Origin: Raphanus sativus
Taxonomy: Eukaryota > Streptophyta > Magnoliopsida > Brassicales > Brassicaceae
Length of the DNA: 64,000 bases
Assembly (NCBI RefSeq): GCF_000801105.2
Contig: NC_079511.1
Span: forward strand, 14,450,602 to 14,514,601
Reading direction: 5' to 3'
The translations under genes were made by a program, and so were the position numbers. The notes below the pieces were generated by a model. It did no database searches and had not been told where the DNA came from. It saw only the letters and a list, made by a program, of their open reading frames with translations. The first letter of the stretch is position 1, and every line of letters begins with the position of its first letter. Below, piece by piece: positions 31,301 to 40,939 of this stretch.

Positions 31301-32399
31301 ACAGTCACTGAGGCAGTGGAACCAGAGATTTGATGAGTTTATGAGGTACACAGGCTACACAAGATGTTTGAAAGACAGCTGCGTCTACTTCAAGATGAAC
31401 AGAGAAGAAGACAGGATTTACCTTCTGCTGTATGTTGACGATATGTTGATCATATCAAAGGACAAGAAGACAATGAAAGAGCTGAAGGAAAGTCTGAGTT
31501 CTACCTTCGAGATGAAAGATCTTGGTCCGGCTAAGAGGATTTTGGGTATGGAAATACAGAGAAACAGGGATCAAGGCATTTTGGAGTTGTCACAGAAAGA
31601 GTATCTCCAGAAGATACTGAAATCTTTCAGGATGGAGAACTGTAAACCAGTTAAGACACCGCTAGGAGCACATATGCGGCTTAAGTCTGCTACTGACAAA
31701 GAATGGGAACACGAAGCTGATCAGATGAAATATATTCCCTACGCAAATGCAGTCGGTAGCATAATGTACTCAATGATAGGGTCAAGACCAGACCTAGCTT
31801 ATCTGGTTGGTATGATAAGCAGATTCATGGGTAAGCCGCTTATGTCTCACTGGCAAGCAGTCAAGTGGGTCTTGAGATACATCCAAGGATCTCTAGACAC
31901 AAAGTTACAGTTCAAGGGAGAAGCAGAGTTTGTGGTAACTGGCTACTGTGACTCGGACTACTCAGCAGATTTGGACAAGAGACGATCCATTACCGGCTAT
32001 ACGTTCACAGTAGGAGGCAACGTAGTGAGCTGGAAGTCCGGACTACAACCAGTGGTGGCCCTTTCAACCACCAAAGCAGAGTACATCGCTCTGACAGAGG
32101 CAGCAAAAGAAGCAATCTGGTTGAAAGAACTGATGAACGAGTTAGGGTTCAAGCAAGGAGCAGTGGAGATTCATTGTGAATCACAGAGTGCCATAGATTT
32201 GGCAAAGAATGCTGTCCACCATGAGAGGACGAAGCATATTCAGAGAAGGTTTCATTTCATCAGAGACTCGATAACTGATGGTGAAACAAAGGTGTTGAAG
32301 ATATCAACAGTTCACAACCCGGCGGACATGCTTACTAAAGTATTGCCGGTGAACAAGTTCCTGAGTGCACTAGAGGCACTTAGGGTTACCAGTAACTGA
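28314..32399 (+). CDS. Copia gag-pol polyprotein, intact, about 1361 residues
   Basis: The frame is open from 28266, but that codon is TTG; the first ATG is at 28314 and a second at 28323 (MTSRRSEVEKFDGDGDY), either of which may be used. Numbering from 28266: gag (30-230), CCHC knuckle CWICGKDGHYKKQC (268-281), protease DTGCSFH (332-338), integrase with HSRLCH (about 462), D523, D587 and E623 (QQNGIAERMNRT), reverse transcriptase (about 880-1130) with YVDD at 1056-1059, and RNase H (CDSDY, STTKAEYIAL, CESQSAIDLAKN). The protein is clearly different from that of element A, so the two belong to different copia lineages. RNase H has TKAEYIAL where SEAEY is common; otherwise catalytic residues look intact. 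Confidence 0.95.
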   Translation: MHDMTSRRSEVEKFDGDGDYVLWKEKLLAHLELLGLLEGLEDEGVVDAEREEASTAQASDKTEEQILKEKTLKEKKGKARSTIILSLGDHVLRKVIKEPSAAGMLRMLDKLFMAKSLPNRIYLKQRLYGYKMSEDMTMEENVNDFFKLISDSENVKVTVPDEDQAIVLLMSLPKQFDQLKETLKYGKTTLALDEITGAIRSKSLELGANGKGKNSSEALHVQERGRSDRRGRSSDRGKSQNRSQSRGDKKTCWICGKDGHYKKQCFVWKERNKKSNSSEKGETSNVVEQVIDAAGLNAEEESNAVVDGREDEWIMDTGCSFHMTPRKDWFVEFDDSKTGRVKMANQTYSEIKGIGSIRIQNDDNSTVLISNVRYVPSMTRNLISMGTLEDQGCWFQSKNGVLKVTKGCLTVLKGNKVGTLYILQGKVVAGSANAVVSIKNESKLWHSRLCHISKKNTDLLIKKGCLQADKMKGFEFCEDCVYGKTHRVSFGTALHVTKEKLEYIHSDLWGAPSVPNSIGNCQYFITFIDDFTRKVWIFFLRTKDEAFRTFVEWKIMVENQSNKKVKKLRTDNGLEFCNREFDGFCKQEGVVRHRTCAYSPQQNGIAERMNRTIMEKVRSMLSESGLEKRFWAEAASTAVFAINRTPASAIGFEIPEKVWTGIVPDLSSLRSFGCIAYVHTSQGKLNPRAKKGVFLGYPTGVKGYRVWLIDDKKVVISKDVVFNEEVMYKDSKEEQQATKKTATDPEVTVISTPIVTTDKEAVIQGGATDQVNINNEGVPPILEQNSESEDESEEEFLPPSLEDYQLARDRQRRTTRPPRRYDELGELGFAYNLTEDGGVLEPQSYSEARRGPERDLWKGSTDEEMVSLQKNHTWDLVDRPKKKKVIGCKWVFKRKVGIPGIERARHKSRLVAKGYSQREGIDFQEIFSPVVKHVTIRLMLSAVAHFNMELEQMDVKTAFLHGNLDEEIYMEQPEGYVDENAPEKVCLLRKSLYGLRQSLRQWNQRFDEFMRYTGYTRCLKDSCVYFKMNREEDRIYLLLYVDDMLIISKDKKTMKELKESLSSTFEMKDLGPAKRILGMEIQRNRDQGILELSQKEYLQKILKSFRMENCKPVKTPLGAHMRLKSATDKEWEHEADQMKYIPYANAVGSIMYSMIGSRPDLAYLVGMISRFMGKPLMSHWQAVKWVLRYIQGSLDTKLQFKGEAEFVVTGYCDSDYSADLDKRRSITGYTFTVGGNVVSWKSGLQPVVALSTTKAEYIALTEAAKEAIWLKELMNELGFKQGAVEIHCESQSAIDLAKNAVHHERTKHIQRRFHFIRDSITDGETKVLKISTVHNPADMLTKVLPVNKFLSALEALRVTSN

Positions 32400-32481
32400 T
32401 AAAAGTATCAGGATCCGAGGGGAAATCAAGAACACTAGAAAGGAAGAGAAAGCAAGTTGACACTACGGCAAGGTGGAGTTT

Positions 32482-33021
32482 TGTTGAGAATTGCCTAAGT
32501 GTCATAAAGACTCTAGCTCACACCGAAGGTTTCAGCAAAGACCGTTAATCAGAAAGAATCACGCGGAGCTCACGTGGTCATTTAACGGTAAAGAAGGACA
32601 CTGGAGTAATTAACCAGTCATCTTCTTGTTAGGCTTTTGTCGTCTTCCTCTGTACGGGAAAAGCAGAGTAAAGCAGAGGAGGATAAGGTTAGCAACTCAC
32701 CGTCAGTGACGAGCTATAAAAAAGCCAACAGCAGCTGAGACATAAGGGTTGAGAGAGCAAGTGAGAAACACAGAGAGCAGCCGCAAGCTTAAGCGTTGTT
32801 GTTCTAAGGGCTAAGTGTAACCAAGCTTTCTAGTGGATTTCCGAGTAAACCTCGGCCCAGACGTAACGTCCTCACACTGAGGCGTGAACTGGGTAAAAAC
32901 CGTGCGTGTCTTTACTGTTCTTATCAAACACAAACACACGAGTGAACAAACGAGAGAGGTGAGGGTTAAACAAACATATCAAGCCTAAAACAGAGCAAAG
33001 TTACAACCTTATAACTCAACA
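32482..33021 (+). repeat. 3' LTR of copia element B
   Basis: 540 bp, one substitution (C at 32811) relative to the 5' LTR. Its TATA box could read outward toward 33022, antisense to the HSF-domain gene. Confidence 0.95.
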
Positions 33022-33069
33022 CTTTTCTTGATTTGGAGCTTTTCTTGATTTTTTTCTTGGTTGATCATA

Positions 33070-33501
33070 TCAGATATGCAGGTTTTGAAAGAGATTCTCA
33101 ACTTTGAGGGAATCTTTTTTGGCTTTGAGTTTACACTTCATTGCTTTGATCTGAGCATCAAACTTTTCAATTCTCTCGGACAGAGCTTTAGCCATCATCT
33201 TCTTCATTAGAGGGCTTCTCGCAAAATCATCATGTTCAAACTCCAACTCCCCAGGGCCCTTGAAGACTGTTTTGAAGCCATGAGAGCGAAGCTTTGCTAG
33301 AAACTCTGACAAGTTTCTGCCCAATACAGAGGAGGATTTGAGAAGAATGTTGCTGCGAAGCCTCTTCAAGTCCCAAACGATGAAACTGTTGTCATTGCTT
33401 TTGCTCCACGAGATGATCGGATCCGACGAACCATCATCCACAATCTGATATAAGTGGAGGTAGAATGATGAAGAAGATCCAGTTGGGAGTTTGCGAACCA
33501 T
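33070..33501 (-). CDS. Short heat-shock-factor-type DNA-binding-domain protein, 143 residues
   Basis: From the ATG at 33501 (MVRKLPTGSSSSFYLHLYQI) the product is an HSF DNA-binding domain and little else. Residues about 13-60 match the family (LYQIVDD..SDPIISWSKS.NSFIVWD), residues about 70-88 correspond to the recognition helix, and a short Lys-rich coiled-coil-like tail follows (residues 105-140). The helix reads LSEFLAKLRSHGF where HSFs have FSSFVRQLNTYGF, so the DNA-contacting Arg is replaced. There is no oligomerisation or activation domain. Brassicaceae have small families of such DBD-only proteins of unknown role. It sits 49 bp from copia B, and its upstream region matches that of the MADS gene. 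The frame is intact. Confidence 0.75.
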   Translation of the reverse strand: MVRKLPTGSSSSFYLHLYQIVDDGSSDPIISWSKSNDNSFIVWDLKRLRSNILLKSSSVLGRNLSEFLAKLRSHGFKTVFKGPGELEFEHDDFARSPLMKKMMAKALSERIEKFDAQIKAMKCKLKAKKDSLKVENLFQNLHI

Positions 33502-33990
33502 CTTCCTTGGTCGAAACCCTAGATTTTGAGTTATGGGTGAATGAAAAAGAAGAAAATTCAAACCTAAAACTTTGAGAAAATCAAACGAAAATTGAGAGAT
33601 AGTGTAGAAAGGAAATTTTCACGAGGGGTTGAATGAGATTAGCTCTAAAGCTTTATGACATCCTTATATAGAGATTGATATAACGGTCATTATATGATCT
33701 ATTTCCTTTTTTTTTTCCTGATTTCCTTTTTTCTTTGTATGACGGTCGAGATATAGTCGGTAAAATATGAACGGTCAGTAATGGGCTCTCTGTCCTCAAA
33801 ACGACGCCGCGTCTTTGCCACCAATCAGTGCCGCACGTGACCAAATCCTCTTTGCTTGAGCATTCGGTGCTTAAACGCAGCGTTTTAAGTACCATCTCAA
33901 CTTCCAGCTCAGTGTCTCGATTCCTCTGCTCCTCTCTTTTGTCAAAAAATAACTTACTCCAAATCTATCAAAAGTAGCAAGTCAAGAAAC
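33502..33990 (-). promoter_or_regulatory. HSF-gene upstream region sharing a block with the MADS promoter
   Basis: A TATA box (CTCTATATAAGG on the minus strand, about 33661-33672) lies some 160 bp upstream of the ATG. At 33818-33890 is the block with CACGTG (G-box, about 33833) and GCATTCGGTGCTTAAACGCAG that matches 26480-26570. This is more similarity than expected for unrelated genes. Confidence 0.6.
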
Positions 33991-34145
33991 AATTTTTTTT
34001 TTTCAAAACAAACCACATAATGATTTGATTAATATATATAGACCGAATTTGAGTATTGATCAGAGCATAGATACAAGAGACAATATTCTTATTTGATAAA
34101 ACAAGAAGTTACGAAACATATACTGTTTCGAAGAAATTAAGACTA

Positions 34146-34437
34146 GATGTGGGACTCTAATAGCCCCTCTCGAGATGTGAGTGGAAAACGGTCCAACGGA
34201 AACAGCCCAAGCCCAACATCTCGGAAATACCACAGCAAGATGGGCTATTTTTATAGGCTACATAGGTAGACAACTATTTATATGGGAAATCATCTTGCTG
34301 GGCTTAACCATGAGCTCTGATACCATATTAGTGATGGGCCTAACTCACACCCAAAAGCTAGCTCAAGAGTGGAGGATTGCCCATACACATACATATTGCC
34401 CAAGGACCATATATTTGGTCGATGTGGGACTCTAATA
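34146..34437 (-). mobile_element. TRIM (miniature LTR retrotransposon) remnant
   Basis: GATGTGGGACTCTAATAG occurs at 34146-34163 and 34421-34438. Between them, on the minus strand, TGGTATCAGAGCTC (34325-34312) is a tRNA-Met primer binding site abutting a 112-bp terminal repeat (34326-34437). The left terminal repeat is reduced to its last 17 bases or so. The interior is short and non-coding. This layout is typical of plant TRIMs. Confidence 0.7.
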
Positions 34438-34691
34438 GTAGTATATAAGAAGTGAAGAGTGGAGTGTTTATTCTCCTTTGGACAAGGCACACCAAATACA
34501 TGTATTTACTCGAAAGCACTGGTGTTTCTCTACAGCGCTGTAACGTCCATTGCTCTTTTGAAAACTAAACTTACTTAGCTCCTTGGCAACAACCTGATCG
34601 TCCTCTTTGTTATAAACTTCTTGGTTTGGTGTTTTGTTTTTGTTGTCATATAGAGTGTGAGAGAGTTAACGTAAACCAGAAGCAATTGTTT

Positions 34692-35175
34692 TGAAATTTA
34701 TTCTGTTGAGACAAAAGAAGGATCTGCTGGTGACAATCAACGAGATAAATACATATCACAATGTTTCAAAATAAATTGTTTCATTGAATATCTACGATTT
34801 TTCATTAAAGATATGACGATGCATACATATATGAATAGTGTAACTAACCGAATACATTTATATATATGCGTATATATTCAAAATAAAAACATGCAAATGC
34901 ATAAACATCTTCACTCTCTATGATCATATCAGTTATGTTGCTAGGAATCTCAGAGTTGTCGTTAGGAATGGTGGAGCTAGAGAGATGGTAGAGTAAATCC
35001 TTGAAGTAGTCTGTTGTCATCATTGTTAAAAACACAGCCTGAAGACATGTCTGGAAAATCTTGAGAGAAGCTAGGGTTACCGACCAAATTGCCACCATAA
35101 AGGTTCTGAAAATCAAAGCAGAAGTCATCTGAAACTATGTTGATGTTGGTAGTATCACTCATACACATGTTCTTA
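34692..35175 (-). pseudogene. Truncated tail copy of the type I MADS gene
   Basis: The sequence matches the 3' end and downstream region of the MADS gene (24660-25213) at both DNA and protein level. Shared protein blocks include DDFCF.FQ, GNPSFSQDF, DMSS and the C-terminal TLPSL. Homology ends abruptly near 35175, so the MADS domain and the first 240 or so residues are absent. The remaining frame (35180-34977) is open but should not make a DNA-binding protein. Confidence 0.8.
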
Positions 35176-35972
35176 TTCAATCGTACTCATACGCATACCC
35201 CTCGTGATCAAGACAGAGCATGCGTACCATGTTTCGTCATCTAACAATCTTATTCCTTATTCTTCTAGATTATTCCCCATGTAATACGAAACACTTTCAT
35301 GGGCTCAAACAACAACTCTTTTATTTACTCACTCTTTTAGGCCTTCTTCCTTGAGTACCGATAGAGAATAGGTAGGTGTGAGACCTGGTACGTATCAATT
35401 TATCCCTCTACGAACCCAACACAACATAATTAATAGCCGAATAAAATTCCTCACAATGAATTATCGTACCAGAAAACCATACCAAGACTCCACTGAAACT
35501 TACTGGGCGTCATCAGAGATTTAAAATATTTTGCCAAAGCTGAGTTACTGAGGAGTTTGACCATTTTCTGCAAGCACGGTTGTGTAAGTTTTTGGCTGCA
35601 CGTTGCAGCGTGGAGCTAGTTCTGCTTCTTGATTTATTAATCAATGTGGATGACTAGAAAAGTTGTAGAAGTGTGCAAGGACTTTTAACATGTCTTCTTT
35701 GCATTCCACTCATCACTGAACCTTGTTGAATCCAGTTATGTTTTGAGTTTTACTGTCACACACTCGAATAGATTCAGACCGGACAGAATATTGAGTGATC
35801 CGGTTTTTCAATTTCCGGTTTATTAAGCAGTCGATTTAATTCAAACCCGATTTCCATCAGGATTTAAAAGTAATAACCAAACAAAGAGAAGATTAGCAAA
35901 AACAAATGGTTTCTATAGTGACCATAGAAGAACAAAAGCAAATCTGCAAACACGTTTTCCCTTTTTTTTTTC
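35176..35972. other. Intergenic region and NFD3 3' flank
   Basis: No gene or repeat is recognised here. The part nearest 35973 should hold the 3' UTR of NFD3. Confidence 0.4.
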
Positions 35973-37147
35973 TCACACCCGACGTTTCCTTGGCAATCTG
36001 CAACCATTATGAGCTTTCCTAGTAGTGTCCTCGATGTAGACAATAGGATTCTGATCATTCCTTGAATTGGAGTAACCGCTCCTAAACGCCACAATTGCGT
36101 TTCTCTTCTTCTTGAAATGCGTAAACCCATTCACCTTCACCACCACAGACTTCAGACCCATAGCCTTAACTCTCCTCCCAATGTTCTCAGCGGTAGCATC
36201 AGCCGTGTAACTCGTCATCTTCCTCCCACCTTTCAGGTCAGGCACACTACCCGACGTAGCCTTGCACTTGACGTTCCCTTTGGAGTCCGTAACCGTGACG
36301 AAAGTGTTGTTCCTCAGCAGCTTGATGTGAATGATGTCAGCGTTGGTCTCAAGGTTGGGGCGATGGAAGTGAGAGAAGAGCCCCCCTGTGGCGACTCTAC
36401 GTCCTTCATCCTCCTCTATCACTCCCCTGACAAAGTCCAGGTCTTTGGAAATCCCACCGGTCCGGAAGTTGTCCTTGAAAAGGTTGGACTGAGTGAAGCT
36501 TTGGTAGCTGGGTGCGGGTGCAGAAGAGAAGCCGCTTCCTCCGGTGCTTGGTAAGCCTTCTTCTTCACCGGACTGAGAAGGTAAGGTGTTTGGTAAGCGT
36601 GATCTAAAGGGATTCTTGAAGGTGGGAGGAGCGTTAGGAGACGGGTAGCCGCCGTCTCCTGCTCTGTTTAAAAGGCCTGATCTCAGTTCACTGAAACTAC
36701 TGAAGGTGGAGGAGGTGCCCTTTCCTCCTCCTCCGGAGTTTAGTAAGCCTGCTTTTATTTCACTGAAGGTTTTGGAGGGTGAAGCATTAGGATCCGGTGG
36801 GGCGGACTTGTTCTCGGAGTTTCCAGTAACTGGTCCTTGCTCTCTCCCACCTGTTCAAGTACCAATCAATCATTACAGAAACTAATGTTTTATGGATTCA
36901 GATTCCTAATCAAGATTACACATTTTTTCGCTAATCAAGATCTCAGAAAACTTCTTACGGATCCAAACATGGTTCTATGTCTCAGAAATGAACAAATCAA
37001 AATCGACAAGAGATAAGGATGGGGAAAGGACGAACCAGAGAAGCCATCTGATTGAGACGAAAATCGACAGACCGACTTGATTCCACCGTAGCTTCGGATC
37101 AACGAAGGAAGTGGAGAAGCTCGAAGATGACGAGAAACACCATTCAT
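35973..37147 (-). CDS. NFD3: Mitochondrial ribosomal protein S11 (NFD3-like), two exons
   Basis: Exon 1 is 37147-37036 and exon 2 is 36850-35973, joined by a GT-AG intron in frame to give 329 residues. The N terminus (MNGVSRHLRASPLPSLIRSY) is Arg/Ser-rich and lacks acidic residues, as in a mitochondrial presequence. Residues about 60-190 are a low-complexity linker with a repeated FSE(I/L)..GLLN motif. The last 125 residues are the bacterial-type uS11 domain (NADIIHIKLLRNNTFVTVTD, TADATAENIGRR, TRKAHNGCRLPRKRRV). uS11 forms part of the small-subunit platform near the mRNA exit. In Arabidopsis the gene is NUCLEAR FUSION DEFECTIVE 3 (At1g31817), needed for polar nuclei fusion. Order with FRL2 and the transporter supports orthology. 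Confidence 0.93.
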
Positions 37148-37616
37148 TTTTCCTCTTACTCGCAAATCTAGTGGGTGGGGGTTTAGGGTTTTTTTTTCGG
37201 AAGTTCCGATCCCCTCAGCCCTCAGTAGATCTGAAAATGAGCTTTTATTGGGCTTTTCATTTTATATGGGCCTCTCTAACTCATTGATCTATTTCCACAA
37301 TGATCTAACTAATCGAATTAACTACTGAAATGTCATTAAAAAAATTTAATCGAGTTTAAACCGACCGAAACCAAAATCTTCAGTAAAATTTCCATTAACC
37401 AAACTGTTGAATCGAACCAGATTTTCGTTCGATTCAATTCGGTGTAATTTTGTGTTAATTGAACCAAATCAAAAACCGAATAACCCGAACCAAAATAACT
37501 GTTACAAACCGTAACTGCAAGCATATTATAATTTACACACATCTGCAGGTCCTTCACGAATAACAAACGAAATATTACAACCCATTTGAACAGAAAACAA
37601 TACAGATTACTTTGAC
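37148..37616. other. NFD3 upstream region and AACCGAA-type low-complexity DNA
   Basis: The promoter and 5' UTR of NFD3 lie next to 37147. Beyond about 37330 the sequence is rich in degenerate AACCGAA phrases, a frequent dispersed repeat in Brassica. No gene is seen. Confidence 0.4.
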
Positions 37617-39038
37617 CTAACGTAATAAAGACTCTTCCACTTCTCGACTCTCCTTCTGAAACTCAGTCAAATCACAACTAACTGAGAATTTAACCCATCT
37701 CTTTCGATCCATATGATCCAAACAAGGTTTCATCAAGAGACCAACCATCACCATCACAAAGCTCACCACAGCCACTTTAAGTGTCGACAAACCAACAACC
37801 AAAATTATCAGCACAACGGGAGGAACACATATCAAAATCAAACCAACGGTTCCCACAGGTATCCTATACGGCCTCGACGCAGCCGGATACTTCACCCTCA
37901 TCCTAACAAACGCCACAAACTCCAAAACCATCCCACCACAGTAAAGCATATTCTTCGCAGCCACAATCTCCTGAAAACTCAATCCAGACAAGAGCAAAAC
38001 ACCTGAAGCCGAACACACAATCCCTAACAAAGGCGTTCCGTGACGAGACCTTTCTGCAAAAACCTCGGGAAGCATACCGAGCTCAGCCATTCCAAGAAGC
38101 TGAAACGAGTCGCTACTCATCTCGGCTACGAACATTCCCATGTTCGACGTAGCTGCAGCCACTTGAACCCACGCTCTCAACCATACTCCACCGATGGTCC
38201 CTGCGACTTCAGCTAAATAACCGTCAGTCCATAGCTCGCGGTTCAAAGGTGTAGCCCCGGTTCCAGACAAGAGAGGGAGGAAGTTAGAAAGAGTTATGAA
38301 GATCACACTGTAACACAAAGCCTTGGGAAGTGTTTGCTTCGGGTTCGCCACTTCACCGGCTAGTGTGCTAACTGAATCCCAATAGTTTAAGTTCCAGAAA
38401 AGAGTATTTAGATACAAGTTCCAGTTCACATCTCTTATATCCGTTACAAGCCACCTCGAAGGCTGGAGGTTTGGGATCGAAATGAGACTCATTACAGCGA
38501 AAGGAAGCATGGAAAAGACTCCCACTAGAACCGCGGTCCATCCGACAATGGTTAGACCTCTGTAGTTTAGGTAAGTGAGCAAGAGAGTCAATAACAAGAT
38601 GGAGGCGACTCTAGGCAAACCGGTGGATAAAACCGGTATAGCTGATTTAAGATAGTCGAGGAAGAGGACAGGATAGAGAGCGTTGTCGATGACTCCGCAA
38701 AGCCATTTCATCCAACCTACTTGAAACCCCCAAAAGGGTCTCAAAGCAGAGGAGACCCAAACCACGAAACCGCCGTTAACTGGGAACATTGTGCTCATCT
38801 CCGCAGTGATGAGTGCCTCTGGAATACACCAAATGAATGGGAAGATTATAAACCCGAGAAGAGCTAGTAATGGTCCAGCTGCGTTCACGATGCCTTCAGC
38901 ACCAAAAGGACCTCCTGAGACTTCGTAGAATATGAGGAAAACGAGTGGTATCATGGAAACTTTCTTAATCGAATTGGTTGCTGCTTTAGGCGATGGAACA
39001 TCATCGTAAGGATGGTTCTTGTTGTTGTAGTCTTTCAT
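37617..39038 (-). CDS. Polyamine/amino-acid permease of the PUT (LAT-like APC) family
   Basis: This is a single-exon 473-residue frame with about 12 hydrophobic helices. It begins with a short polar N terminus and the APC-superfamily first-helix motif ([15 protein letters not shown], about 38-52). Other family landmarks are [15 protein letters not shown], the NYWDS..AGEVANP segment, and the RPYRIP motif before the last helices. Arabidopsis relatives (PUT1/PUT2 at At1g31820 and At1g31830, and RMV1) import polyamines such as putrescine and spermidine, and in RMV1's case paraquat. Its position beside NFD3 matches that tandem pair; only one copy is present here, so I do not choose between PUT1 and PUT2. 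The frame is intact. Confidence 0.9.
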   Translation of the reverse strand: MKDYNNKNHPYDDVPSPKAATNSIKKVSMIPLVFLIFYEVSGGPFGAEGIVNAAGPLLALLGFIIFPFIWCIPEALITAEMSTMFPVNGGFVVWVSSALRPFWGFQVGWMKWLCGVIDNALYPVLFLDYLKSAIPVLSTGLPRVASILLLTLLLTYLNYRGLTIVGWTAVLVGVFSMLPFAVMSLISIPNLQPSRWLVTDIRDVNWNLYLNTLFWNLNYWDSVSTLAGEVANPKQTLPKALCYSVIFITLSNFLPLLSGTGATPLNRELWTDGYLAEVAGTIGGVWLRAWVQVAAATSNMGMFVAEMSSDSFQLLGMAELGMLPEVFAERSRHGTPLLGIVCSASGVLLLSGLSFQEIVAAKNMLYCGGMVLEFVAFVRMRVKYPAASRPYRIPVGTVGLILICVPPVVLIILVVGLSTLKVAVVSFVMVMVGLLMKPCLDHMDRKRWVKFSVSCDLTEFQKESREVEESLLR

Positions 39039-39458
39039 GGCGATGATCCTTCACTTCTGAACTAACCAAAGAAAACCAAAGAAAAGCGCTTAGAACAAAC
39101 TATCCTTGACACAAGGTTGAAGTTAAACCTTTTAATGAGAAAAAAAAACCTTTAGTGAGAGGTGAAGAAGAAGCACTAACCGTGAGATAGATAATCAAGG
39201 GTTTGTTGTCTCGAGATTTGTAAAGATTGAGCGACGTTTTAAAGAGAAAACAAAACAAAACAGTACCATACTCTCATTGACCTCATATCTTTTAAAAGAA
39301 AAGAAAGTGTGGTCCTCTGTTTTATGATTGTCCATATCTTATCCCATGTGACAAAATAATATTGAAGGACGAATCCTTGAGAAAGATGAGTAAACAAGCG
39401 ACTGAGACGGTGGTGATGGAACCTCTGAAGTGATTGAGACACGACCACAGCTTTGTTT
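39039..39458. other. Transporter 5' UTR/promoter
   Basis: This is the upstream region of the transporter on the minus strand. It also carries the 3' flank of the next minus-strand gene near 39440-39458. Confidence 0.4.
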
Positions 39459-40289
39459 TCAGGCAAGGAAATGGTCAGACACTAACACATTCCTCTCACT
39501 AAAAACAACAGAGCTTTGTTTCTCCACATCCGCTTTAGCTTCTGGCAACTTACTGACCCTTAGAATCTCATTTGTTACTGTAGAAGTTGCATTGCTATCT
39601 TTCTCAACGCTCTTCTTCTTTGGGGTTCTTTTCTGAGAACTTCCTACAGTTGTTGGAGCTGAGCTTTTGGGCCCTGAAGCTGCCATTCTCCCTTGCTTCT
39701 TCCTTGAAAGATCTTTGGTAAAATAAAGCAAGAAAAAAACTGAATCAGTAATAAAACAAACAATGTGAACCGAATCTTGATTATTATTAACCTGCAGCTC
39801 TTGCAGTGATCTGATGCAGAAACCCATTTGAGTTGTATTGACTTTCCAACGAAGCAAGCTGGGAACCAAAAATGTCAGATGGTTAGAAATCGATTATACA
39901 AAACTGTTCAATCACACTTTTTCACAATCTCTAAGCCAGAAAACATTAGATAAAAAAGGACACCTGAAAACTAATTATAGTCTAAATTAAAAGATGGTCA
40001 TCTCTGCATTTCTCCAAACTAGGACCAAAGTTGAATAAAAAAACACTACATTCTGTCAAAATTCAGTTCCAACCTCACTTTTAAAAATAAGGTAGAACAC
40101 TGTGCACTTCATTTAAGAGTGAGTATTAAGGACAGGGAAAGAAAGTCAAGAGTGACTTACACTGGAAAAGGAGCAAGATTTGGGGCGAGGATGGAGAAGT
40201 CCAATACAAGTATTGATCTTGAGCCGACCCTTTTGATGTAACACCGGCCTGACACTCGCTGGTCTATGTATCTGCCAACAAATTTCCAT
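39459..40289 (-). CDS. Small plant protein of unknown function, three exons, organelle-type N terminus
   Basis: I infer exons 40289-40161, 39858-39792 and 39712-39459, joined by GT-AG introns and staying in frame for 149 residues. The start MEICWQIHRPASVRPVLHQK is followed by an Arg/Ser/Pro-rich stretch (LLHPRPKSCSFSS), compatible with a plastid or mitochondrial transit peptide. The middle encodes LASLESQYNSNGFLHQITAR, and the C-terminal half is basic then acidic (KRTPKKKSVEKD, then VSKLPEAKADVEKQSS). No known domain is recognised. Its position after the PUT gene is where Arabidopsis has At1g31835, an unknown protein, so it is probably the orthologue. The clean splice junctions and preserved frame support a real gene. 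Confidence 0.7.
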
Positions 40290-40939
40290 GGCTGCCCAAA
40301 CAAACACAAGAAGAAGAAGGCAAAGTGTCTCTGTCTGTGTACTCTTGTTCAGGTAGGAGATTTATACTGAGAAGAGAGAGAGACAGAGAATGTTTGTTCT
40401 TAAAGCATCCCCTCCATTGTCTCACCACGCCATTCTCATTCACTGATAATCATCTTCTCTAAAATATTGTTAAAATAATAATTAAATATAAGAGAGATAT
40501 AAGCCATGTGCTAGTTCATATTATTATACTCATGAAAAGATGTTTAAATCATGTTAAGGTTATAACGACATGTAGCAATAGAACTTCATTTTAACTTATA
40601 GTTTATATCATTGAGAATGAACATCATCATACATACGTCGTCTAGTGAAATGTGATTTTCTTCTTCTTCTTTCTTTATGTATAGCTCGTGACAAAGATAT
40701 AGCTTGGCCGTTGCATATGCGCCATGTGTCAGACAACCTTCCTATTTACAAGTTGACGTCAAAGCCTAAGCCATCCTCTTTTCCCAACACTGACCGTTGA
40801 TTTAGAATCTTCAAAGGGTACACCTATACGAACAAGATACGAATCCGATGAATACAAAGCTAATTTACTTCCCCGGTTCCCCCACTTGAAACCCTCTGAT
40901 CGATTCAGTAGAAATGCAAACCATTCTGTGGCTTTCACT
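40290..40939. other. Intergenic region
   Basis: The promoter of the small gene lies near 40300-40400, with a CT/GA tract at 40371-40389. A CTTCTTCTT tract lies near 40660. No other gene is recognised before the PPR relic. Confidence 0.4.

Larger units (their letters stand above)
27682..33021 (+). mobile_element. Complete young Ty1/copia retrotransposon (element B)
   Basis: The 540-bp LTRs (27682-28221 and 32482-33021) differ at a single base that I could find (T at 28011, C at 32811). The 5-bp target duplication is CTTTT (27677-27681 and 33022-33026). The tRNA-Met primer site TGGTATCAGAGC is at 28224-28235, and a purine-rich AAGGTGGAG lies at 32470-32478 just before the 3' LTR. The interior holds one intact gag-pol frame. 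One difference in 540 means the insertion is recent. Confidence 0.96.

Noticed and set aside
34977..35180. Independent small gene of 67 codons
   Set aside because: It is the C-terminal tail of a truncated MADS copy with no promoter or domain of its own.
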